From positions 1-35,152 of IMG/VR virus record IMGVR_UViG_3300030329_000865: a stretch of DNA of 35,152 nt, one strand, 5' to 3'. Source of the stretch: a virus. Under the pieces are notes generated by a model, which saw only the letters and a list, made by a program, of their open reading frames with translations, did not search any database and was not told where the DNA came from. A program made the translations under genes and the position numbers. Every line of letters starts with the position of its first letter. The stretch's first letter is position 1. This document shows positions 1 through 5,542 of this stretch, one piece after another.

Positions 1-100
1 CTTAGACAACTGTGTTAATTTATGATATACTGCTGAAGCGCGTATGTGCATAGTATAACAATGAGTCAAGACAAAATTAAAGGACTTTTAGATAAACTTC
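1..100. repeat. Contig-end direct repeat, left copy
   Basis: Bases 3-100 are identical to 35055-35152; with bases 1-2 included the match is 100 nt with one mismatch (T at 2, A at 35054). This is what an assembler leaves when a circular or terminally redundant genome is closed. It falls on the terminase/metallophosphoesterase divergent promoter and the start of the small terminase gene. The mismatch would turn the ATG of the minus-strand phosphoesterase gene into AAG in this copy, so the right-hand copy should be trusted. Confidence 0.95.
3..31 (+). promoter_or_regulatory. Sigma70-type promoter for the terminase operon
   Basis: TAGACA (3-8), a 17-nt spacer and TATACT (26-31) each match the sigma70 consensus at five of six positions. 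Transcription would start near 38, about 23 nt before the ATG at 61. The same sequence is repeated at 35055-35083 because the contig ends overlap. A promoter on the opposite strand lies in the same 60 bp. Confidence 0.6.
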
Positions 101-279
101 ATTCAGACGTAGCTCAAGAACTACTAGACCGAATTAACTCAGGGGAAGCTACCGCAGCAGATATAGGAATAGCTGTTAAGTTTTTAAAAGATAATTCAAT
201 TACAGTAGACATTGAAGATAGTGAGCCTGTATTGAACTTAGCTAAATCGTTACCATTTACAGAAGCTAAAGAAGCGTGA
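61..279 (+). CDS. terS: Terminase small subunit (T7 gp18-like)
   Basis: A 72-residue protein if started at ATG 61. An in-frame GTG at 46 would add five residues, but neither start has a clear Shine-Dalgarno sequence and the ATG lies just downstream of the predicted transcription start. T7-type small terminases are about 80-90 residues and form the ring that recognises concatemeric DNA and presents it to the large subunit. Helical N-terminus, then a GEATAADIGIAVKFLKDN segment and a C-terminal SLPF motif, which fit this family. The stop codon overlaps the GTG start of the large terminase (GTGA), the normal gene pair order. The call rests on size, motif pattern and position. Confidence 0.75.
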   Translation: MSQDKIKGLLDKLHSDVAQELLDRINSGEATAADIGIAVKFLKDNSITVDIEDSEPVLNLAKSLPFTEAKEA

Positions 280-1940
280 ACATTCCTGAAGAACTGAAGG
301 ACTTTCGTAACTTCGTTTATCTTGTGTGGGAACATCTTGGTTTACCTGAGCCTACACCTGTTCAATACGACATAGCTAAATACCTACAGCACGGAGAACG
401 CCGTCAGATAGTCCTTGCATATCGTGGGGTAGGTAAGTCTTATTTGACTTCAGCTTATGTAGTATGGAGTTTATTACTAAACCCTGCCCTTAATATTCTA
501 GTAGTATCGGCATCTAAGGCTAGGGCAGATGACTTTTCTACGTTTACACAGAGGCTAATTAACGAGATGCCGCTCCTTCAGCACCTCAAAGCTAGACCTG
601 ACCAAAGGGATTCTAAGATAGCGTTTGATGTAGCTCCTGCTCCTGCTGCCCACGCTCCATCTGTTAAGTCTGTTGGAATAACAGGACAGATAACAGGCTC
701 TCGTGCCGATATAATCGTGGCAGATGACGTGGAGTCTCTAGGCAATAGTGAGACTCAGGGTATGAGAGACAAACTAGCTAATTTAGTAAAGGAGTTTGAT
801 TCGGTGCTAAAGCCTGAAGGTCAGATTAAATATCTAGGCACATACCAAACAGAGATGTCCTTATATAAGGTACTTCCTGAAAGGGGTTATATACCTAGAG
901 TGTGGACAGGTAGATACCCTACCGAAAAGAAAGTACCGATATACGGCGATTCCTTAGCCCCTTTTATTCTCAAAACCATTACAGATGACCCGTCATTAGA
1001 AAACCAACCTGTAGACCCTAAGCGGTTTGACGAGGACGATTTAGTAGAACGGGAGCTGTCTTATGGTAGGTCGGGGTTTGCTTTACAGTTTATGTTAGAC
1101 CCCTCGTTGTCTGACGCAGACAGATATCCCCTTAAACTCAAGGACTTTATTGTCATGGATATAGACATAGAGAAAGCCCCTGAGAAAGTAATACATAGTT
1201 CTTCTCCTGAGAAGATATTAAAAGACCTCCCATCTGTAGGGTTTAGTGGGGATTATTTCCATATGCCACAGGCTATTGATGGGGATTGGATACCTTACAG
1301 AGGAACTGTAATGACCATTGACCCTTCAGGTAGGGGACAAGACGAAACAGGGTACTGCATTATGTCCATGCTGAATGGATATCTGTATGTCCACGAATGC
1401 TCAGGGATATCAGGCGGATATACCAAAGAAGCCTTAACTGAGATAGCAGAACTAGCTAAGAAGTACAAGGTAAAAGAAATACAGGTAGAGTCTAACTTTG
1501 GAGACGGTATGTTTAATGAACTATTAAAACCCTACCTAATGAAGATATACCCTGTAACCTTATCTGAGGTAAGACACTCCACTCAGAAGGAACGTCGGAT
1601 TATTGAGACCTTAGAACCCTTAATGAATCAGCATAAGATAATAGTATCTCCTACTCTTATTGAATCTGATTATTCTTCTACTAAACATCTACCTCCTGAG
1701 AAAGCCCCACAGTATAGATTGTTTCATCAACTCACTAGGGTTACTCAGTCAAGAGGGTCTTTAGCACATGACGATAGATTAGAAGTCTTAGCTATGGCAG
1801 CACATTATTGGGTAGAAGCCGTAGGTCAAGATGCAGATAGGCGTATGCAAGAGGATAAGGAAGGAAGATTCCAAGAGGAATTAGATAGATTCATGGAGAA
1901 TGCTATTGGATACTCTAAGCCTAGTAATACTTGGATATAA
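276..1940 (+). CDS. terL: Terminase large subunit (T7 gp19-like)
   Basis: The DNA-packaging motor ATPase and nuclease, 554 residues against 586 for T7 gp19, similar along its length. The ATPase domain has a Walker A-type AYRGVGKS (48-55), the SVKSVGITGQITGSRADI block and Walker B VADDVE (about 148-153). The nuclease domain shows IDPSGRGQDETGY (acid at 349), ESNFGDGMF (about 405-413) and AHDDRLEVLA (497-506), supplying the metal-binding acids. Translation starts at GTG 276, overlapping the stop of the small subunit. The region downstream has no gene for 1.4 kb, as expected if the packaged genome ends there. In T7 these genes follow the late structural genes on the same strand; here they are divergent from them. 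Confidence 0.97.
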   Translation: MNIPEELKDFRNFVYLVWEHLGLPEPTPVQYDIAKYLQHGERRQIVLAYRGVGKSYLTSAYVVWSLLLNPALNILVVSASKARADDFSTFTQRLINEMPLLQHLKARPDQRDSKIAFDVAPAPAAHAPSVKSVGITGQITGSRADIIVADDVESLGNSETQGMRDKLANLVKEFDSVLKPEGQIKYLGTYQTEMSLYKVLPERGYIPRVWTGRYPTEKKVPIYGDSLAPFILKTITDDPSLENQPVDPKRFDEDDLVERELSYGRSGFALQFMLDPSLSDADRYPLKLKDFIVMDIDIEKAPEKVIHSSSPEKILKDLPSVGFSGDYFHMPQAIDGDWIPYRGTVMTIDPSGRGQDETGYCIMSMLNGYLYVHECSGISGGYTKEALTEIAELAKKYKVKEIQVESNFGDGMFNELLKPYLMKIYPVTLSEVRHSTQKERRIIETLEPLMNQHKIIVSPTLIESDYSSTKHLPPEKAPQYRLFHQLTRVTQSRGSLAHDDRLEVLAMAAHYWVEAVGQDADRRMQEDKEGRFQEELDRFMENAIGYSKPSNTWI

Positions 1941-2060
1941 AATAAATACTAAATAGTACTTGAGATTTCTAATTTTCGTCGTTACTATGGGGTTCGTGGC
2001 GGCTAACAGCAGGAGTAGTTAAGTAATAATAATAGTATTATTTCCTACCTTGTCATTAAG

Positions 2061-2076
2061 AGGATAAAATTATCCT
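2061..2076 (+). other. Short inverted repeat
   Basis: AGGATA (2061-2066) and TATCCT (2071-2076) can pair as a hairpin with an AAAT loop, 120 nt after the large terminase stop. There is no T-run, so it is not a classical terminator. Function unknown. Confidence 0.35.
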
Positions 2077-2153
2077 ATTGGTGTATTGGGTGTAACATGA
2101 TTCCCCCTCTACGAGCCGAGATTATCTCCGCTCCGTTGTAGTTAGGTCAGCGT

Positions 2154-2182
2154 TCCCACAGGTTAGTCATTTTCCTGTGGGA
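2154..2182 (+). terminator. Strong hairpin after the terminase genes
   Basis: TCCCACAGG (2154-2162) pairs perfectly with CCTGTGGGA (2174-2182) around an 11-nt loop, giving a 9-bp stem. It is the most stable simple hairpin between the terminase genes and the early promoter and could stop terminase-operon transcription. No T-tract follows, so a terminator for the phage polymerase, an RNA-processing site or a packaging signal are equally possible. Confidence 0.35.
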
Positions 2183-2243
2183 GTAGAGTCCAAAAAATAC
2201 CACAAAAATGTAAGTGGGTATATATAAGGACAGCATCTTTGAT

Positions 2244-2258
2244 TACCCCCATGGGGTA
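2244..2258. other. Short G/C inverted repeat
   Basis: TACCCC (2244-2249) and GGGGTA (2253-2258) are complementary across CAT, at the left edge of the CTAG-repeat cluster. The symmetry could serve as a protein-binding site; it could also be chance. Confidence 0.3.
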
Positions 2259-2271
2259 CCCTAGGAAATCT

Positions 2272-2452
2272 TTGGGGCTCTTTGCAACATGCTAGGTGGT
2301 ACTATTTGGGACATACTAGGGGCTCTTTGGGATATCCTAGATTCTATCCGTGCCTGCCATTGTGGCATACTCTATATCCTGTTCTCGTGTTATGTCCCGA
2401 TAATATATTATCAGACGTTATAGGGTTTTACTTTGCGACATACTAGGGGGAA
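2272..2452 (+). repeat. Cluster of short imperfect repeats (TTTGnGACATACTAGGGG type)
   Basis: Related units occur at about 2280-2298 (TTTGCAACATGCTAGGTGG), 2304-2321 (TTTGGGACATACTAGGGG), 2327-2344 (TTTGGGATATCCTAGATT) and 2432-2450 (TTTGCGACATACTAGGGGG), with a weaker one near 2253. The undecamer ACATACTAGGG occurs again only at about 13669 that I could find. Orientation, GC-rich end and clustering in the gene-free region fit promoters for the phage RNA polymerase or replication/packaging iterons. No consensus promoter for this polymerase is known to me, so the role is inferred. Confidence 0.45.
2399..2412. other. Perfect AT-rich palindrome
   Basis: GATAATATATTATC is its own reverse complement over 14 bp. 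It lies between two CTAG-type repeats in the gene-free region. It could be an operator or an easily melted origin element; nothing further identifies it. Confidence 0.35.
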
Positions 2453-2690
2453 TTGATGTAGATTTAGCAGTCATAAGTCCTTATGGGGACAGTACTTACG
2501 TTTACGCGTAGAGGCTATTTTCAGCCCCTCTGAGCGGTTTTATACCCTACCCTTATAAGTACCCTCAGAAACTGTTTTGGAAGAAATTAGCATTTTACAG
2601 ATACCCTAACGGTCGTAAGTTCTTATGAGATAAAGAGTTACGAAAACTTTTAGAAATTTTGAAATATTTCCTATTTTCTTGTCAATTCGT

Positions 2691-2719
2691 TTGACATATC
2701 CACCGATATCAAAGATACT
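2691..2719 (+). promoter_or_regulatory. Sigma70-type early promoter
   Basis: A perfect TTGACA (2691-2696), a 17-nt spacer and GATACT (2714-2719, four of six) form the best host-type promoter in the early region. The predicted start near 2726 falls at the base of a long hairpin, and no ORF follows for 630 nt. The first product would be noncoding RNA, then the ribozyme-flanked gene and the ArdC gene. Confidence 0.65.
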
Positions 2720-2723
2720 ACTT

Positions 2724-3278
2724 CTGTCGGTCGGGATTCAAACCCCGACCAAACGACAGGCTCTCAAAAAGCCCGACCCACATCCAAGGGGCTAAGAGAG
2801 ACCTCAAGCAGGACATCCTGCGAGTCGCCTAGACTAGGCAACTAGGAGCTCTTTTAAAATTAGGTAGAATTTGAGTCTTGGCGAAACCCGTTGAAAGTAC
2901 TTACTTTAAAACATACAAGGGAATCCCTACATAGCTCTAGGCAAAGTTAAAAAATCTCTAGGATGTCCTAGAAGATAGCAATAGATACAGATAGAGCGGG
3001 GAAGTAAGGATAGGTAGGAGTGGAACGCTCCTTATGCAAACCTATGAGGATAAAGACGGTCGAGAACAAATAATAAGGCGCTAGAAAGATAGCGCTATCC
3101 CACTACAAGAAGAACAATAATCTAATTGAAGTCAAACCTAGGTCACCTAGAAAGTCCGAACATTTTAAATAGTACTCTTGTTGTGACGGTTTAGGGGAAG
3201 CCCTTTACGAGTGGGGAATTAAATTCGAAACAATCAAGGGAGATAGTAGGCACTAGAGTGCAAGTCTCCCTTATTGTC
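2724..3278 (+). ncRNA. Large structured noncoding RNA, 3' end set by ribozyme A
   Basis: About 555 nt without an ORF, between a sigma70-type promoter and the predicted cleavage site of hammerhead A at 3278/3279. Successive helices: 2724-2759 (6+6 bp with a CAAA bulge), nested 2761-2800 (CTCTC/GAGAG around AGCCC/GGGCT), 2808-2821 (GCAGG/CCTGC), 2827-2839 (GCCTA/TAGGC), 2894-2907 (AAAGT/ACTTT), 2957-2972 (TCTAGG/CCTAGA), 3010-3045 (ATAGGT/ACCTAT enclosing AGGAG/CTCCT), 3078-3095 (GCGCTA/TAGCGC), 3138-3150 (CTAGG/CCTAG) and 3193-3204 (AGGG/CCCT). Such dense pairing over a gene-free transcript suggests an ornate phage RNA comparable in size to the GOLLD and ROOL classes. I cannot assign it to either, and it may instead be an unusually long leader. 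Confidence 0.55.
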
Positions 3279-3316
3279 TACCAAGGTAGGCTCTTGGTAC
3301 TGATGATGATAGCCTA
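3226..3316 (+). ncRNA. Hammerhead ribozyme A (type II topology, pseudoknot at stem II)
   Basis: All invariant core elements are present in the right order. CGAAA is at 3226-3230. Stem III is ACAAT/ATTGT (3230-3234 with 3273-3277), extended by AAGGGAGA/TCTCCCTT (3236-3243 with 3265-3272) and capped by GCAC/GTGC. The cleavage triplet GTC is at 3276-3278, so cleavage is predicted between 3278 and 3279. Stem I is TACCAAG/CTTGGTA (3279-3285 with 3293-3299), and CTGATGA is at 3300-3306. Stems I and III are closed hairpins, so the open helix is stem II, the type II arrangement common in prokaryotes and phages. Stem II itself is at most two pairs. Instead TAGGCT in the stem I loop (3287-3292) pairs with AGCCTA (3311-3316). 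Confidence 0.87.
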
Positions 3317-3355
3317 ACAAACTACTAACAAACAAAAACCTAACGGAGAAATAAA

Positions 3356-3709
3356 ATGTTAAAGAAAGAAATGATTGAATTAATTTACGAATCAGAAAGA
3401 AGACTATGGAAAGAAGTATTGGAATGGGAAACTATAAAAGAATATGAGGAAGCTAAGGGAACTTGGTCAAAACACTCAGAGCATCTTTACCAAGCTTGTA
3501 ATTCAAGATGGAGCATAATGTGGAAATTAAGGAGGAAAACCGAGGGGAAGACAGAATATGATGGTGAACCATATAAGGTAGAGATGTCGGTAAAGCCTGA
3601 TGCGTGGAAGTTGGAGAAAATAAGAAGGACTACCGAGGGGAAATTAAACCTTGAGGATTCCTTCAAATGGCAAACGATAAAAGAAATAGAGGAGGAATTG
3701 AATATATAA
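3356..3709 (+). CDS. Unknown protein encoded between two hammerhead ribozymes
   Basis: A 117-residue, tryptophan-rich, highly charged and probably helical protein that I do not recognise. It has internal repetition: RRKTEGK (about 59-65) recurs as RRTTEGK (about 89-95), and WETIKEYEE (about 24-32) resembles WQTIKEIEE (about 105-113). This suggests a duplicated unit of about 30-80 residues. The start is supported by GGAG nine bases upstream (ACGGAGAAATAAAATG), a leader shared with the gene at 6646. The entire ORF lies inside the 495-nt segment that the flanking ribozymes would excise, so its message would carry 5'-hydroxyl and cyclic-phosphate ends or be circular. An early host-takeover role is possible by position only. 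Confidence 0.7.
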   Translation: MLKKEMIELIYESERRLWKEVLEWETIKEYEEAKGTWSKHSEHLYQACNSRWSIMWKLRRKTEGKTEYDGEPYKVEMSVKPDAWKLEKIRRTTEGKLNLEDSFKWQTIKEIEEELNI

Positions 3710-3719
3710 AAAGTAAACA

Positions 3720-3812
3720 CGAAACAATCAAGGAACACCAACAACCTACGATGGGTGAGGTGTTCCGATTGTCTACCAAGACAGGCTGAAACTTGGTACT
3801 GATGAGCAGCCT
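3720..3812 (+). ncRNA. Hammerhead ribozyme B (type II topology, pseudoknot at stem II)
   Basis: A second complete core in the same orientation. CGAAA is at 3720-3724. Stem III is ACAAT/ATTGT (3724-3728 with 3768-3772), extended by GGAACACC/GGTGTTCC (3732-3739 with 3759-3766). The GTC triplet is at 3771-3773, with cleavage predicted between 3773 and 3774. Stem I is TACCAAG/CTTGGTA (3774-3780 with 3792-3798), followed by CTGATGA (3799-3805). The distal stem III has a different sequence from ribozyme A yet pairs fully, which is strong evidence for the fold. Only one ordinary stem II pair is visible (G3806-C3720). AGGCTG of the stem I loop (3783-3788) pairs with CAGCCT (3807-3812). Cleavage would free the 5' end of the ArdC message. 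Confidence 0.88.
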
Positions 3813-3825
3813 ACAACTTTAAACT

Positions 3826-3846
3826 TAACCACCTGATGAGGTGTAA
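3826..3846 (+). promoter_or_regulatory. Leader hairpin shared with the gene at 5581 (copy 1)
   Basis: Twenty-one bases here are identical to 5543-5563. The core CACCTGATGAGGTG folds as a 5-bp hairpin with a GATG loop. Each copy ends about 17 nt before a start codon that lacks a nearby Shine-Dalgarno sequence, and the only purine-rich SD-like element (GAGGTG) is inside the hairpin. It may be a translation-control site, or a binding site for a phage protein or polymerase. Confidence 0.5.
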
Positions 3847-3863
3847 AAATACATACAATAACC

Positions 3864-4793
3864 ATGGCAACTAAAGCTAAGAAAAAGAAAGTAAACGCAT
3901 ACGAAAAAGTTACAAACCAAGTAATTAAAATGATAGAAAAAGGCATAGCACCTTGGCGCAAGACATGGAAGTCAAGCAAGTTTGATGTACCAACTAGCAT
4001 GGCAAGTGGTAAACCATACCAAGGATATAACTATCTATGGCTATCGGTAGCTAAAGCAGACAGCGGCTATACGTCGAACGTATGGGGTACTTGGAGAGCC
4101 ATCAAAAAGAATGGAGGGGTTATAGAATGGGAAGATTTTGCAGCCGAAAGACAGACCGTTACTTATTGGAATTGGATAGAGGTAGAAAAGAAAGATAGAA
4201 ACGGAGTCAAGAGAAAAGAAACTGTACCCTTTATACAATCTAGTGATGTAGTGAACCTAGACTGTGTGACTTTTCCTGACGGAATGCCTGATAAGTGGGA
4301 GACTACAGATGAGGAAGAGAATACAACACCACCGCTAGAAGTAGCAGAGGAAATAGTTAAGAAATATCTAGCCGATAACAAAGGACTACAGCTAAAGCAT
4401 GGAGGGGATAAGGCTTTCTATATGCCCTCTAGAGATACAATACAGATGCCCAAGAGAGAAAAATTCGAGGGAAATAGTGAGTATTATAGTACCCTATTCC
4501 ATGAGATGGGACATAGCACAGGACATAAAGATAGGCTAAGTCGTGAGGGAGTAACAGGGATAAACTTCTTCGGAAGCCACGAGTATTCCAAGGAGGAATT
4601 AGTCGCCGAGTTTACCGCTTGTTTCCTATGCTCTCATATTGGAATAGAAGATACGAGAGAGAACAGCGCAGCCTACCTGAAAGGGTGGGTATCTAAGCTA
4701 AAAGATAACCCAAAGATGCTGATACAAGCAAGCGGGAAAGCTAAGAAAGCAGCTGATTATATCCTAGGCAACAAGGAGGTGGAATCTAAGTAA
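3864..4793 (+). CDS. ArdC-like antirestriction protein with zincin metallopeptidase domain
   Basis: A 309-residue protein of the ArdC type. The N-terminal part (about 10-125; VNAYEKVTNQVIKMIEKGIA, then PWRKTW and GYNYLWL) matches the ArdC ssDNA-binding domain. The C-terminal part is a zinc metallopeptidase-like domain with HEMGH at 213-217 and the downstream glutamate in EELVAEF (about 244-250). ArdC proteins of plasmids and phages protect incoming DNA from restriction, so early expression makes sense. It is the first gene after ribozyme B and shares a leader hairpin with the gene at 5581. The start ATG has no adjacent Shine-Dalgarno motif. The MATKAKKKK N-terminus is very basic. An intrinsic terminator follows. 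Confidence 0.88.
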   Translation: MATKAKKKKVNAYEKVTNQVIKMIEKGIAPWRKTWKSSKFDVPTSMASGKPYQGYNYLWLSVAKADSGYTSNVWGTWRAIKKNGGVIEWEDFAAERQTVTYWNWIEVEKKDRNGVKRKETVPFIQSSDVVNLDCVTFPDGMPDKWETTDEEENTTPPLEVAEEIVKKYLADNKGLQLKHGGDKAFYMPSRDTIQMPKREKFEGNSEYYSTLFHEMGHSTGHKDRLSREGVTGINFFGSHEYSKEELVAEFTACFLCSHIGIEDTRENSAAYLKGWVSKLKDNPKMLIQASGKAKKAADYILGNKEVESK

Positions 4794-4809
4794 GACTTGA
4801 CAAACTAAA

Positions 4810-4837
4810 GGGGGGATACTAAGTCCCCCCAACTTTT
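4810..4837 (+). terminator. Intrinsic terminator after the ArdC gene
   Basis: GGGGGGA (4810-4816) and TCCCCCC (4824-4830) form a perfect 7-bp G/C stem with a 7-nt loop, followed by AACTTTT. It lies 17 nt after the ArdC stop and is the clearest Rho-independent terminator in the window. Confidence 0.75.
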
Positions 4838-4888
4838 AATAATAATCTAATCTCTTGGCGAGGAGTATAAATAAACTGCAACTTTATT

Positions 4889-5077
4889 ATGAATGATACA
4901 CACTTAGAATTGCTTGCTAACTTAGAATTGCTTGCTACCTTAGAAGATATAGGGATACTAGATGAAAACTCTAATTGGCGCAAAACAATGGAAGATATTA
5001 AAGGGCTCGACAAAGAGAATTTTATTGAAGACCATTTTGAAATTGTCCATGTGAAAGATAAAGAGGGGGTAGAGTAA
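4889..5077 (+). CDS. Small acidic protein
   Basis: Sixty-two residues, rich in Asp, Glu and Leu, not recognised. Residues 5-16 are two copies of the hexapeptide LELLAN/LELLAT, encoded by an 18-bp tandem duplication at 4903-4938. The only SD-like GGAG is about 25 nt upstream, so the start is less certain than most. Its TAA overlaps the next ATG (TAATG at 5075-5079), so the two acidic proteins are translationally coupled. Lying just after ArdC, both may belong to an early counter-defence set; this is inference from position and charge. Confidence 0.65.
   Translation: MNDTHLELLANLELLATLEDIGILDENSNWRKTMEDIKGLDKENFIEDHFEIVHVKDKEGVE
4903..4938 (+). repeat. 18-bp tandem duplication inside a CDS
   Basis: Two adjacent copies of CTTAGAATTGCTTGCTAA differ at one base. 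They keep the reading frame and add six residues near the N-terminus of the small acidic protein. Probably a recent slippage event. Confidence 0.85.
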
Positions 5078-5475
5078 TGAATTATTACGACATTAAAACC
5101 ACTAGCGACTATGAAGCATACGTCAAGGCTACGGCTGAGGAAATTGTAGAGGACGCTATAGATAGATTAAAGCAAGCTAGCGAAGACGAAGAAAACGCGC
5201 CACCTATAGATGTGGAGGGTATAGAGGGCTGTATTGCTTATCATGGCATAGAGCACGAACACCTAGACGGAGATGGAATAATAATCTATTACGGTGGGCA
5301 TAATATTATTATGGAGCATACCGATAATGAAGATTATTTAACAGATAACGTAGGAATATGCGAGATAAATAGTGCTACAAGTTGGGCGCAGACTAAGCAA
5401 TACTTTGCCTATTGGGCTTTTTATGGTGATGTCATGGACTATCTAGGCGAAGCTCTTACAAAGGGGGCAGAATAA
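5077..5475 (+). CDS. Very acidic 132-residue early protein; possible DNA mimic
   Basis: About 29 acidic residues against about six lysine and arginine give a strongly negative protein, charged along its length. T7 Ocr (117 residues) and ArdA are similarly acidic, early-expressed DNA mimics that block type I restriction. Here the gene sits one gene after ArdC. I see no sequence match to Ocr or ArdA, so DNA mimicry is only a hypothesis from charge, size and location. Hydrophobic segments such as GIIIYYGGHNIIM (about 67-79) and YFAYWAFYG (about 109-117) indicate a folded core. The start is fixed by TAATG overlap with the preceding gene. Confidence 0.72.
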   Translation: MNYYDIKTTSDYEAYVKATAEEIVEDAIDRLKQASEDEENAPPIDVEGIEGCIAYHGIEHEHLDGDGIIIYYGGHNIIMEHTDNEDYLTDNVGICEINSATSWAQTKQYFAYWAFYGDVMDYLGEALTKGAE

Positions 5476-5492
5476 TGAACTAGAAATAATAC

Positions 5493-5521
5493 TTGACATG
5501 TCCTGAGCATGACATTAAACT
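5493..5521 (+). promoter_or_regulatory. Candidate sigma70 promoter overlapping pseudoknot C
   Basis: A perfect TTGACA (5493-5498), a 17-nt spacer and TAAACT (5516-5521). The spacing is ideal, but the same bases form the pseudoknot at 5498-5525, and the TTAAACTGCT part is shared with a copy at 15325-15334 that has no TTGACA. The match may therefore be partly fortuitous. If real, it starts transcription near 5528 for the gene at 5581. Confidence 0.45.
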
Positions 5522-5525
5522 GCTC
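5498..5525 (+). ncRNA. H-type RNA pseudoknot, copy C
   Basis: Stem 1 is ATGTC (5498-5502) with GACAT (5511-5515). Stem 2 is GAGCA (5505-5509), inside the stem 1 loop, with TGCTC (5521-5525). The connecting loop is TAAAC. Copies at 15308 and 15356 keep the layout, the CT after stem 1 and the AAAC before stem 2, while both stems change sequence together. The architecture resembles the T4 gene 32 leader pseudoknot used for translational autoregulation. It lies between 5475 and the gene at 5581. It would be transcribed only from upstream if the overlapping promoter is real. Confidence 0.55.
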
Positions 5526-5542
5526 GTAACTTTTAAACAATC

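Larger units (their letters stand above)
1941..2690. other. Gene-free region after terminase; probable genome-end region
   Basis: No reading frame of useful length on either strand. It holds several hairpins (2023-2042, 2061-2076, 2154-2182, 2244-2258, 2355-2367), a perfect AT-rich palindrome at 2399-2412 and four or five copies of a short CTAG-containing repeat between 2253 and 2452. In T7-like phages the stretch between the large terminase and the early genes carries the terminal repeats and packaging junction, so the physical ends are inferred to be here. Sequence alone does not show the cut site. Confidence 0.5.

Noticed and set aside
2724-2759. tRNA-like T-arm (GGGATTCAAACCCC) suggesting a tRNA gene
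   Set aside because: The loop would be eight bases, the invariant G53-C61 pair becomes A-C, and no cloverleaf can be formed with the upstream bases. It is better explained as the first hairpin of the structured RNA.
2724-3355. Group I intron or intron remnant
   Set aside because: It interrupts no gene, there is no homing-endonuclease ORF and I could not find P3/P7-type core pairings. A hammerhead-processed RNA explains the 3' end better.
3826-3846. CCTGATGAGG here and at 5543-5563 as further hammerhead cores
   Set aside because: Neither has a GAAA element, a cleavage triplet or a stem III in any order; the CTGATGA is the loop region of a simple hairpin.
4798-4826. Sigma70 promoter from TTGACA at 4798
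   Set aside because: The -10 at the correct distance is TAAGTC and lies within the terminator hairpin; the match is weak.
4850-4890. A fourth pseudoknot (TAAACTGCAACTTT before the gene at 4889)
   Set aside because: The linker resembles copies C and E, but stem 2 pairs only with a bulge and stem 1 is three pairs; not convincing.
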